Assembly (NCBI RefSeq): GCF_052030545.1
Contig: NZ_JBPDIH010000004.1
Location: 186,001-250,000, forward strand
Direction of reading: 5' to 3'
DNA length: 64,000 nt
Source: CANMXU01 sp052030545
GTDB lineage: Bacteria > Pseudomonadota > Gammaproteobacteria > Enterobacterales > Alteromonadaceae
Shown here: piece after piece, positions 18,762 through 26,143 of the stretch
How the letters are laid out: every line of letters begins with the position of its first letter
Numbering within the stretch: the first letter of the stretch is position 1
Notes under the pieces: generated by a model
The model's input: the letters and a program-made list of their open reading frames with translations, nothing else
Databases searched by the model: none
What the model was told of the DNA's origin: nothing
Program-made: the position numbers and the translations under genes

Positions 18762-18803
18762 TGACTAATGACCAATGACTAATGACAAATGACAAATGAT
18801 GAA
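18762..18803 (+). repeat. Heptamer tandem repeat (TGACNAA)
   Basis: Six consecutive 7-bp units: TGACTAA, TGACCAA, TGACTAA, TGACAAA, TGACAAA, TGATGAA. They lie between the MITE and the hppD terminator, outside any gene. Confidence 0.8.
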
Positions 18804-18818
18804 AGTGTGACGCCATAA

Positions 18819-18847
18819 AAAAACCAGCGAACACTGCGCTGGTTTTT
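18819..18847 (-). terminator. Terminator of hppD
   Basis: An 11-bp stem (18819-18829 with 18837-18847, core CCAGCG/CGCTGG) with a 7-nt loop. On the minus strand it ends in a run of seven T. It lies 70 bp past the hppD stop. Confidence 0.88.
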
Positions 18848-18917
18848 AATACTTACTTAATACTACTTGTTCATTATTATTTTGGCTAAACCAGTTAGTC
18901 AATTAAAACAGTAGTCC

Positions 18918-19961
18918 TTAAAGCACACCACGTTCCATTTGATTAAGCTCAATTGACTTAAATAAAGCAGTAAAGTTACCTTCGCCAAAGCCTTTATCAT
19001 CAACACGCTGGATCATTTCAATGAAGATAGGACCAAAGATATTCTTGGTAAAAATTTGCAGCAAATACGAATTTTCATTTTGGCTATCCACTAAAATTTG
19101 ATGATCTCTAATTTTTTGGTGATCTTCTTTCACCCACGGAATTCTATCGAACACATCATCGTAATACTCAGGCACAATGTGCAAGGTATCAATAATCGAC
19201 TTATCCAGTTGGTCTAAAGACGATACTAGATCATCAGTAATAAAGGCTAAGTGCTGAACACCTGGGCCATTATATTCATCTAAGTATTCGTCAATTTGAT
19301 TATTATTAGTGCCCTTACCTTCATTAATTGGAATACTGAATTTGCCACAAGGCGACTGCAATGCGTAAGAAACTAACGCTGATTTTTCACCTTTAATGTC
19401 AAAATATCTCACTTCAGTAAAGCCAAACACGTCTTTATAAAAGTCGGCCCACTTTTGCATGGTGCCTTGGTATACGTTGTTAGTTAAATGATCTACCGCT
19501 TTAAAACCTTTATCTTTAACAATAACCGGCGTGTCGTGCGCAACACAGTCGTGCTCGTAAATCGAACCGCGGTCGCCAAAGATATCTATAAAGTAAATAA
19601 GACTATCACCAATGCCATAAATGGCTGGATATGGTAGTTTGTTTTCAACAGCTTCTGCTGATTTTGCACCACGCTTAATAGCTTCTTCAAAAGCAAATTT
19701 AGCATCGTCTACACGCCAGCCCATCGAACAAATCGCAGGTCCGTGTGATTTTGCAAATTCACGTGAAAAGCCTTTTTGCTCTTTATTTAAAAAGAAGTGA
19801 ATGTCATGTTGATTAAAATAATCAATATCACGACCTTTGAATTTTTTGGTTTTTGAGAAACCAAAACCATGAAAAGCTTTTTCCATAAAGTCGGAATCAG
19901 GAGTGGCATACTCAGTAAATTCAATACCACGTAAATTTAATGGGTTGTTATTATCAGTCAT
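18918..19961 (-). CDS. hppD: 4-hydroxyphenylpyruvate dioxygenase
   Basis: Converts 4-hydroxyphenylpyruvate to homogentisate, the committed step of tyrosine catabolism and the entry to homogentisate-type melanin (pyomelanin). The ATG at 19961 (MTDNNNPL) is preferred: GAGAG lies about 9 nt upstream, while the in-frame GTG at 19976 overlaps that site. The 347-residue protein has two vicinal-oxygen-chelate halves. The iron ligands of the family are visible: His in VDHLTNN (near 157), His in GVQHLAF (near 236) and Glu in FIEMIQR (near 314). No homogentisate dioxygenase gene is adjacent. A TyrR-box-like palindrome lies about 170 bp upstream. Confidence 0.95.
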   Translation of the reverse strand: MTDNNNPLNLRGIEFTEYATPDSDFMEKAFHGFGFSKTKKFKGRDIDYFNQHDIHFFLNKEQKGFSREFAKSHGPAICSMGWRVDDAKFAFEEAIKRGAKSAEAVENKLPYPAIYGIGDSLIYFIDIFGDRGSIYEHDCVAHDTPVIVKDKGFKAVDHLTNNVYQGTMQKWADFYKDVFGFTEVRYFDIKGEKSALVSYALQSPCGKFSIPINEGKGTNNNQIDEYLDEYNGPGVQHLAFITDDLVSSLDQLDKSIIDTLHIVPEYYDDVFDRIPWVKEDHQKIRDHQILVDSQNENSYLLQIFTKNIFGPIFIEMIQRVDDKGFGEGNFTALFKSIELNQMERGVL

Positions 19962-20127
19962 TATACTTGCTCTCACTTGTTGTTAATTTCATTATCTGGA
20001 CAAAATTAACGAAGGGAAAGCTCAGTAAGGGTTGAGCAAACTTTAGTGACGTAACAGAAAATGTACGCATTTTCTTTACGCCTATGTTTGGACTTAGATC
20101 AAAGCTCGACCCTGCCTGCCTAATGGG

Positions 20128-20145
20128 TGTTTATATATGTTTACA
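20128..20145 (-). promoter_or_regulatory. Possible TyrR-type operator upstream of hppD
   Basis: TGTTTA-N6-TTTACA, 18 bp, against the TyrR consensus TGTAAA-N6-TTTACA. The critical G and C at the outer positions are kept; two inner bases of the left half differ. It lies 167 bp upstream of the hppD start, whose substrate comes from tyrosine, so regulation by an aromatic-amino-acid regulator is plausible but unproven. The rest of the roughly 320-bp gap (19962-20283) holds no gene. Confidence 0.35.
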
Positions 20146-20229
20146 CAGATGTGCTATCGGTAAGTATTTTGACTAAACAGTTAAAAATTCGCGTAATTTA
20201 AACTTGCTGTTATTTTCCTATAGCAACAA

Positions 20230-20252
20230 AAAAGGCGCTATAAGCGCCTTTT
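20230..20252 (-). terminator. Terminator of deaD
   Basis: A 10-bp stem (20230-20239 with 20243-20252, core GGCGCT/AGCGCC) with a 3-nt loop and a T-run on the minus strand, 31 bp past the deaD stop. Confidence 0.85.
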
Positions 20253-20283
20253 AAAAGTCAATAATTATACGATATTACTATGA

Positions 20284-22074
20284 TTAATTAGCGCGTTTAG
20301 CACCGCGTTCTGATTTTTTATCATTATCGCGTCTCGGACGAGGGCTAGATGCCACATTGTCAGATACCGTAATATCAAGTACTTGTCGGCGCACACGTAC
20401 ACGTTTTAACTGCTTGAATGACTTGTCTGGCATACCTTTTGGTAACTGAACAAAGCTGTGTTTGTCATGCAAGTTAATTGCGCCAATGTAGCTGCTGTCT
20501 AGTGAAATTTCGTTAGCAATTGCGCCAACAATATCACCTGGGCGAGCACCGTGTTCTTTACCCACTTCTAAACGGTATGTTTGCCAATCGACATCGTTAC
20601 GTACCGCTTTAGGTTTGCGTGGAGCACGTTCACCGCGGTTATCACGGTCGCCACGGTTACCACGATTGTCACGTGCATCTTTACGGCCACGACCATCACG
20701 ATCATTGCGGTCGTTACGCTCACGCGTTTCACGACGTGGTTTAGGATCTTCTTTTGGCTGTAGTGGTTGCTTTAATTGCTTTTGGTATAATAAAGCTGCG
20801 GCAAGATCAGTAATTGAAAGTTCTGACTCATTGGCCATCGCTTCAACAATTTCACGCATGTTAGCAATATCTTTCTCAGCTACAATTGCAGCCATTTCCG
20901 TACGAGTACGTTCAATACGTGTTTTACCAATTTCTTGAATGCTAGGTAATTCGTAAGTTTCAACGGTACCTGACGTTAAACGCTCGTAATGACGTAATGA
21001 GTACATTTCACGAGGACGACAGAAAGAAATTGACATACCTTCACGACCGGCACGACCAGTACGACCGATACGGTGAACATAAGCTTCGTTATCACCTGGT
21101 AAGTCGTAGTTAACCACTAAAGAGATGCGTGGAATATCTAAGCCACGTGCAACAACGTCGGTTGCAACTAAAATAGAAGATTTACCTGACTTCATTTGCT
21201 CAATAGTACGTTCACGCTGTGCTTGGTTCATGTCACCATTAAGCGCAAGCGCTGGGTAACCGGCACGTTCTAGTTTTTCAGCAACATCAACGGTGTCGTT
21301 ACGAGTACGCACAAAAATGATCATCGCATCGAAGTCTTCAACTTCAGCAATACGCTCTAATGCGGTCATTTTATTAATGCCACTTACTTTCCAAGCAAAT
21401 TGCTTAATGTTTGCTTTGGCTTTTTTAACCGCAGCAATTTTAATGTGCTCAGGCTCTTTTAAGAAACGGTTAGCAATTTTACGAATTTGCGGTGGCATAG
21501 TTGCTGAAAATAATGCCATTTGAGTTTCGGTAGAAATGTGCTCTAAGATCCACTCAATATCTTCTAAAAAGCCCATGTTTAACATTTCATCGGCTTCATC
21601 AAGCACACAAAATGATAGGCTAGAAAGTTTTAAACTTTTACGGCGTAAGTGGTCCATTAAACGACCCGGCGTACCAACAACAACTTGAGCACCACGCTCT
21701 AATTGTTGAAATTGTGGTCCATACGATTGGCCACCATATAAAGTTGCCACACGTAAACCTTTCATATTTTTACCGAAAGATTCAATCGCTTCAGCAACTT
21801 GCATTGCTAATTCACGCGTTGGTGCTAATACCATTAATTGTGGTTTCTTCATTGAAACATCAATTTGAGCAAGTGCAGGTAAACCGAAAGCGGCTGTTTT
21901 ACCTGTACCTGTTTGTGCTTCACCTAAAACATCTTTACCGGCTAAAAGAGGTGGAATAGCTTGGGCTTGAATCGCAGTTGATGATTCAAAACCTAATGAT
22001 TTTACAGCAGATAATAAAGTTTCAGGCAAGCCTAAAGCGTCAAAGCTCACAGGAGCATTGTCAGGAGTAGTCAT
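20284..22074 (-). CDS. deaD: DEAD-box RNA helicase DeaD/CsdA
   Basis: A cold-shock RNA helicase aiding ribosome assembly and mRNA unwinding. I start it at the ATG at 22074 (MTTPDNAPVSFDALGL); the open frame extends 22 codons upstream, but that part is not family-like. Motifs run in order: Q motif, AQTGTGKT (near 55), PTRELAMQV, TPGRLMDHL, DEAD (near 160), SAT, ARGLDIP, HRIGRTGRAGR (near 338). A linker rich in R, N, D and G follows (about 455-500), then the DeaD/DbpA RNA-binding domain (YRLEVGKEHGARPGDIVGAI). The 596-residue length is normal for the family. The gene has a leader of about 230 nt, as expected for cold-inducible genes. Confidence 0.95.
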   Translation of the reverse strand: MTTPDNAPVSFDALGLPETLLSAVKSLGFESSTAIQAQAIPPLLAGKDVLGEAQTGTGKTAAFGLPALAQIDVSMKKPQLMVLAPTRELAMQVAEAIESFGKNMKGLRVATLYGGQSYGPQFQQLERGAQVVVGTPGRLMDHLRRKSLKLSSLSFCVLDEADEMLNMGFLEDIEWILEHISTETQMALFSATMPPQIRKIANRFLKEPEHIKIAAVKKAKANIKQFAWKVSGINKMTALERIAEVEDFDAMIIFVRTRNDTVDVAEKLERAGYPALALNGDMNQAQRERTIEQMKSGKSSILVATDVVARGLDIPRISLVVNYDLPGDNEAYVHRIGRTGRAGREGMSISFCRPREMYSLRHYERLTSGTVETYELPSIQEIGKTRIERTRTEMAAIVAEKDIANMREIVEAMANESELSITDLAAALLYQKQLKQPLQPKEDPKPRRETRERNDRNDRDGRGRKDARDNRGNRGDRDNRGERAPRKPKAVRNDVDWQTYRLEVGKEHGARPGDIVGAIANEISLDSSYIGAINLHDKHSFVQLPKGMPDKSFKQLKRVRVRRQVLDITVSDNVASSPRPRRDNDKKSERGAKRAN

Positions 22075-22310
22075 AAATTTTGTCTTCTCTTGGCAGGAAA
22101 ATATTTCTATAATCCCTGCGTACATATACGAGGAAACCACCAGGAAGACTTAAGGCGCATTCACTTACGGAATATTAGGCTAATTTGATCTATTAGCTCG
22201 GCAAGTCTATTGGGCGGAAAACCCCACTCATTTAAGATTAGCTAACCAGATTCATACTTACCAAGTAAAATTGATAATAAAATAAGCAAGTCGGCTCAAT
22301 CGAGGCGCGC

Positions 22311-22338
22311 ATTATACAGAGATTATACAATTACACAA
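22311..22338 (-). promoter_or_regulatory. Putative sigma-70 promoter for deaD
   Basis: On the minus strand, a perfect TATAAT (22316-22311) lies 16 bp after TTGTGT (22338-22333). Transcription would start near 22304, giving a leader of about 230 nt before the deaD ATG. The remaining upstream sequence to 22563 contains no gene. Confidence 0.55.
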
Positions 22339-22563
22339 GAATTAACTCGATTATTTATTCGCCTCTGCCCTTGATACTTCTGCGTTTGAACGACCAAAAG
22401 ATGTGAAAAATTGTGATCAACCTTTAAATGGTTATTGAAAATAATGAAAGGTTGCTCATTCAAAGTTTGAACAATAAAGGTTTAAGCACCGATTGAAAGG
22501 TAAACTTAAAAGTAGAAAGAACTAACCGTCATTCAAGCACGGATAGCTCTTTCTAGCAGCGCA

Positions 22564-24954
22564 TTATTCGTCAGCGCCATTTAGGATGCTTTCAAAGTTC
22601 GACAACTTATCTAAGCAAAGCCCATGAACTGATTTTCTTGGGTAACGACCAGTGCTATTAAGCTCGCCTGCCGTTGCCGCCATTAATAATTCTAACGCTT
22701 GATCGATATTATCAACGGCAAAAATCGAAAACTGCCTCTGTTCAACCGCTTCAATGACTTCTGGCGATAGCATCAAATTAATAACATTCGTTGCCGGAAT
22801 AATTACCCCTTGTTCGCCTGTTAAACCATTGTCTTTACATAAACGGTAAAAGCCTTCAATTTTTTCATTAACACCGCCAATCGATTGCACTTCACCATGC
22901 TGGTTAATCGAGCCGGTAATGGCAATGCCTTGATCTATCGGTAAATGGGTAATTGCCGAGATAAGCGCACATAATTCTGCCATCGACGCACTGTCACCAT
23001 CAATATGACCATAGCTTTGCTCAATGGCGATATTAGCCGATATTGTCACCGGAAACTCTTGGCCATATTTATGTCCTAAGTAACCGGTAAGCAAAAGTAC
23101 CCCTTTTGAGTGAATAGACTTGCCTAAGTCTACCTCACGCTCGATATCGGTCACCCCTTGGCTACCGGCATAAACTGTTGCCGAAATACGCGCTGGTGTA
23201 CCAAAAACACTGTCGCCAATTTCTAATACCGTTAAGCCGTTAACCTTACCGATATGTTTACCTTGGGTATCAATTAATACTTGTCGCTCACGAATTTCAC
23301 TGTGCCACGTTTCGCTTAGGCGCCCTGTTCTACGTTGTTTTGCAGCAAGAGCAGCACGCACAAAATCAGCTGTTAAATCACCTTCACCGCCCGACTTTTT
23401 CCATAAATACTGCGCTTCATCAAGTAAATCGTTAACTTGCACTATGTTGGCAGATATTTTTTGCTGATGCTCAGCACGACGCAGTGCATAGCGCACCAAC
23501 TCCACCAACGCTTCTTCAGTCACTTCTGGGTAATTGTATCGCTGAGCTCGTTGGCGAATTAAATTGGCATAGGCAATTAAGTTTGTTTCGCTTTTAGTTA
23601 AATGACGATCAAAGTCTGCTAGCACGCGAAACAGTTCAGTAAATTCTTGATCGTAGTCTTGCAAGGTATAATAAAGCTCTGGCTCGCCTAACAAAATCAC
23701 TTTCACGTTTAGCGGAATTTCTTCAGGCTGTAAGCTATAAGCACCCGGCTGCGAGTACTCAGAGTAAGGGTTTTCAATACTCACTTGTTGAGTTTTTAAC
23801 GCCAACTTTAATCGTGACCACACCATAGGTTGATTGAGCAGTTTTTCAATATCTAAAATTAAATACCCGCCATTGGCTTTGTGCAAAGCGCCCGGTCTGA
23901 TCAAGCGGTAACTGGTATAAACGCTGCCTTGAAAACTGGCAAAATCGACATGACCAAACAAGTTTTGATAAGTAGGGTTTTGTTCATAAACAACAGGCGC
24001 ACCGGCATCTTTTTCCCTTTCGATTAACAGATTAGGTAAAAAGCGTTCAACCATCAGTTTACGCGATTCTTTATCGTTAGGTGCGTCGGCACTTTCGTCG
24101 GCAAGTATTTCTAATACGGCATCAACAATATGCGCTTTTACCGTTGATAAATATTTAAGCACACCAAGATTTGCCGCAAATTCGTGCTCAAGCTCTTTAA
24201 TAAAGGGCTTAATATTTTGCTCTGCAGTATCTATTTTTAATTGCTTTAATTTAGCTGAAGACGCTCTTTTCCATAGTGGTAACTCTAAAAGCTGCTCAGA
24301 TAACAACTCTTCCATCTCAGTTAACAGTTGATAAAATTCACTACGTTGTTCTTCTGCTAAGTTGGCAAACTCTTTATCGTTTAATGGTTTACCATCAACT
24401 ATTGGAGAAAAGCCCACCTCGCCATTTTCTTCATACAAGACGACATTATGTTTAAGTGCCGTTTCTTCAACAATGGCTAGTGCCTGATCGTATTTTTGAT
24501 TGAACTCTCTGTCTATTGCGGTTTTTTTACGCTGGTAATTAGGGTTATCAAAAATCTCCGGAAACAGATTGAGTAAGTCATCAATAAAGGTATTAATGCG
24601 CGCAATTAAGACCTTGCCATCGCCGGGTGATACATAAAGTTTAAAGGGCGCATGGTTATCTTCGAAGTTATTGATGTAACACCATTCTGGCGGTGTTTCT
24701 TGGCTTTTAGCACTGTCGGTTAAAATTTGCTTGATCAGAGTTTGTCGGCCGGTGCCGTGCTCTCCCATCGCGTAGATATTAAAACCTGGTGCTTCCATCG
24801 ACAAACCAAAATCCAATGCTTCTTTGGCACGGTCATGACCAATAAACGCTTGCGTTTCACCTTTGGCTAATAGGCTGTGTTGAAATAAAGAAGTGCTTAA
24901 ATTAGAGGTTAATTGGTTTGGGGCTAGACGTAAACTTTCAAGGTTTTTTATCAT
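22564..24954 (-). CDS. Lon-like ATP-dependent protease (YcbZ/LonH type)
   Basis: A Lon-family protein without the classical N-terminal substrate domain, like E. coli YcbZ. The ATG at 24954 (MIKNLESLRLAPNQL) is preferred over an in-frame GTG at 24966; a GTGAG stretch sits at ribosome-binding distance. A degenerate Walker A, GEHGTGRQT (near 63), is followed by a long helical insertion, the LLNQPMVWSRLK region and the AAA core. The C-terminal Lon protease domain has catalytic Ser in DGDSASMAE (near 653) and Lys in GGVNEKIEG (near 696), so proteolysis should be possible. Walker A has R-Q in place of the usual K-T/S, which is frequent in this subfamily, so ATP dependence is less certain. Confidence 0.88.
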   Translation of the reverse strand: MIKNLESLRLAPNQLTSNLSTSLFQHSLLAKGETQAFIGHDRAKEALDFGLSMEAPGFNIYAMGEHGTGRQTLIKQILTDSAKSQETPPEWCYINNFEDNHAPFKLYVSPGDGKVLIARINTFIDDLLNLFPEIFDNPNYQRKKTAIDREFNQKYDQALAIVEETALKHNVVLYEENGEVGFSPIVDGKPLNDKEFANLAEEQRSEFYQLLTEMEELLSEQLLELPLWKRASSAKLKQLKIDTAEQNIKPFIKELEHEFAANLGVLKYLSTVKAHIVDAVLEILADESADAPNDKESRKLMVERFLPNLLIEREKDAGAPVVYEQNPTYQNLFGHVDFASFQGSVYTSYRLIRPGALHKANGGYLILDIEKLLNQPMVWSRLKLALKTQQVSIENPYSEYSQPGAYSLQPEEIPLNVKVILLGEPELYYTLQDYDQEFTELFRVLADFDRHLTKSETNLIAYANLIRQRAQRYNYPEVTEEALVELVRYALRRAEHQQKISANIVQVNDLLDEAQYLWKKSGGEGDLTADFVRAALAAKQRRTGRLSETWHSEIRERQVLIDTQGKHIGKVNGLTVLEIGDSVFGTPARISATVYAGSQGVTDIEREVDLGKSIHSKGVLLLTGYLGHKYGQEFPVTISANIAIEQSYGHIDGDSASMAELCALISAITHLPIDQGIAITGSINQHGEVQSIGGVNEKIEGFYRLCKDNGLTGEQGVIIPATNVINLMLSPEVIEAVEQRQFSIFAVDNIDQALELLMAATAGELNSTGRYPRKSVHGLCLDKLSNFESILNGADE

Positions 24955-25103
24955 GCATGAACTCACTATTAATGCTTAAAAAACAAGCAATTCAATTTGA
25001 AATTAGATTATATATTTTTCTATTTCTCAGTGTACTCTTTCATATCAACAATTGGCAAAAAATCTCGACGATATTTACAAAAATATTCAATTATTTATCT
25101 TTA

Positions 25104-25367
25104 GAGCGTGTTGACCTTTGGTGTATATTTTTACAGCGAATTGTTTACCATTTATACAAGGTAGAGCGATTGTCGTGTAGTTATTCTACACAAATGAGTG
25201 ATAACGCAGTAGAAATGGCAAACAAACGCTGTCCGAAGGATCCATTTAAACGCTTCCTGCTCTTTGTTACTAACTTTAGACGTAGAGCCACTATGCCTTC
25301 AAGTTAGTGCCACGATCAGAAAGCGTTTAAATTGGACAAAATTCATACCACAAAGTTCAACACGCTC
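25104..25367 (-). mobile_element. 264-bp MITE, copy 2
   Basis: The same element as at 18470, in opposite orientation: 264 bp, terminal repeats GAGCGTGTTGA..CTTTG, flanked by TA at 25102-25103 and 25368-25369. About nine base differences and no indels separate the copies. It fills the gap between the Lon-like gene (divergent here) and the end of ybeL. A 129-codon open frame across it begins outside the element, has no family resemblance and is treated as chance. Confidence 0.92.
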
Positions 25368-25396
25368 TAGTTATTATCTAGGATAGCTAACGAGGT

Positions 25397-25897
25397 TTAG
25401 CTATCTGTGTAAGGTAGCCGCGTAAAGGCGGTGCCACCACAATGAATGCATTCACTAACGGTTGTTAAATGACTAATGGCAACCGATTGTTCGCACTGGT
25501 CACACTTTAAATCACCAAAACCAATAATATCACCACATTGGTAATGACCTTTATGAGCAAAATCTTCACTTAACTCGGCCCATTCAACCTGTGATTTATC
25601 GGTCATTTTTGCCAACAACTGCCAAAACGTTTCATTCAATACGCCTAAATATAAAGAATGCTCAGCTTGTTGTTGGTTAAGTTGATAAAACTGGTTCAGA
25701 TCGTAGTTAAAGTTATCAATAAATTGCTTCACTTTTTCTTCGGGCAAGGCTTCGGCGGCTTTGGCGTATTGTTTCGTTTTTTCAACTAATTCAACAACAG
25801 AGGTTAGCTCATGCGCTTGCACATCACTTAGCCATTCACTTAATTTCCCGTATATATTTTCAATAGCATTTTTATGATGTTCGTTGTGTTTAACCAT
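25397..25897 (-). CDS. ybeL: Zinc-ribbon protein, YbeL/DUF1451 family
   Basis: A 166-residue cytoplasmic protein. A long helical N-terminal region (about 1-125) is followed by a C-terminal zinc ribbon with two CxxC pairs (KCDQC and ECIHCGG). This matches E. coli YbeL, which is also divergent from leuS. Function is unknown; the ribbon and helical body suggest binding to nucleic acid or protein. Confidence 0.88.
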   Translation of the reverse strand: MVKHNEHHKNAIENIYGKLSEWLSDVQAHELTSVVELVEKTKQYAKAAEALPEEKVKQFIDNFNYDLNQFYQLNQQQAEHSLYLGVLNETFWQLLAKMTDKSQVEWAELSEDFAHKGHYQCGDIIGFGDLKCDQCEQSVAISHLTTVSECIHCGGTAFTRLPYTDS

Positions 25898-26143
25898 AGC
25901 TTTATTCCTTATTTACGATGAACTAAGCAGCTTTAATATCAGTATAGCAAAAGGTGTTAACCTCGCTCAGGCTAATTATTTGAATAAATGTCGCCAAAGC
26001 TTTGATTAAACTTGTCGATGCTTGCACAGATAAGGTATTCTATGCGGATATTTTTAATACGCTCACGGTTACACTGCTGTAATGTCGCATTAGTGTCAAT
26101 TTATACCGTCGGCCCGTCAATTTAAGTGTTCGAGAAATCTTTA

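Noticed and set aside
20615..20938. Arginine/serine-rich 107-codon frame antisense to deaD
   Set aside because: It mirrors the biased RGD/N linker of DeaD. Such linkers often create long antisense frames.
22459..22471. Palindrome TTCAAAGTTTGAA upstream of deaD
   Set aside because: Short, AT-rich, not placed relative to the promoter, and no regulator class can be assigned.
24918..25307. 129-codon plus-strand frame
   Set aside because: It begins antisense within the Lon-like gene and runs through a MITE. Composition and content are not protein-like.
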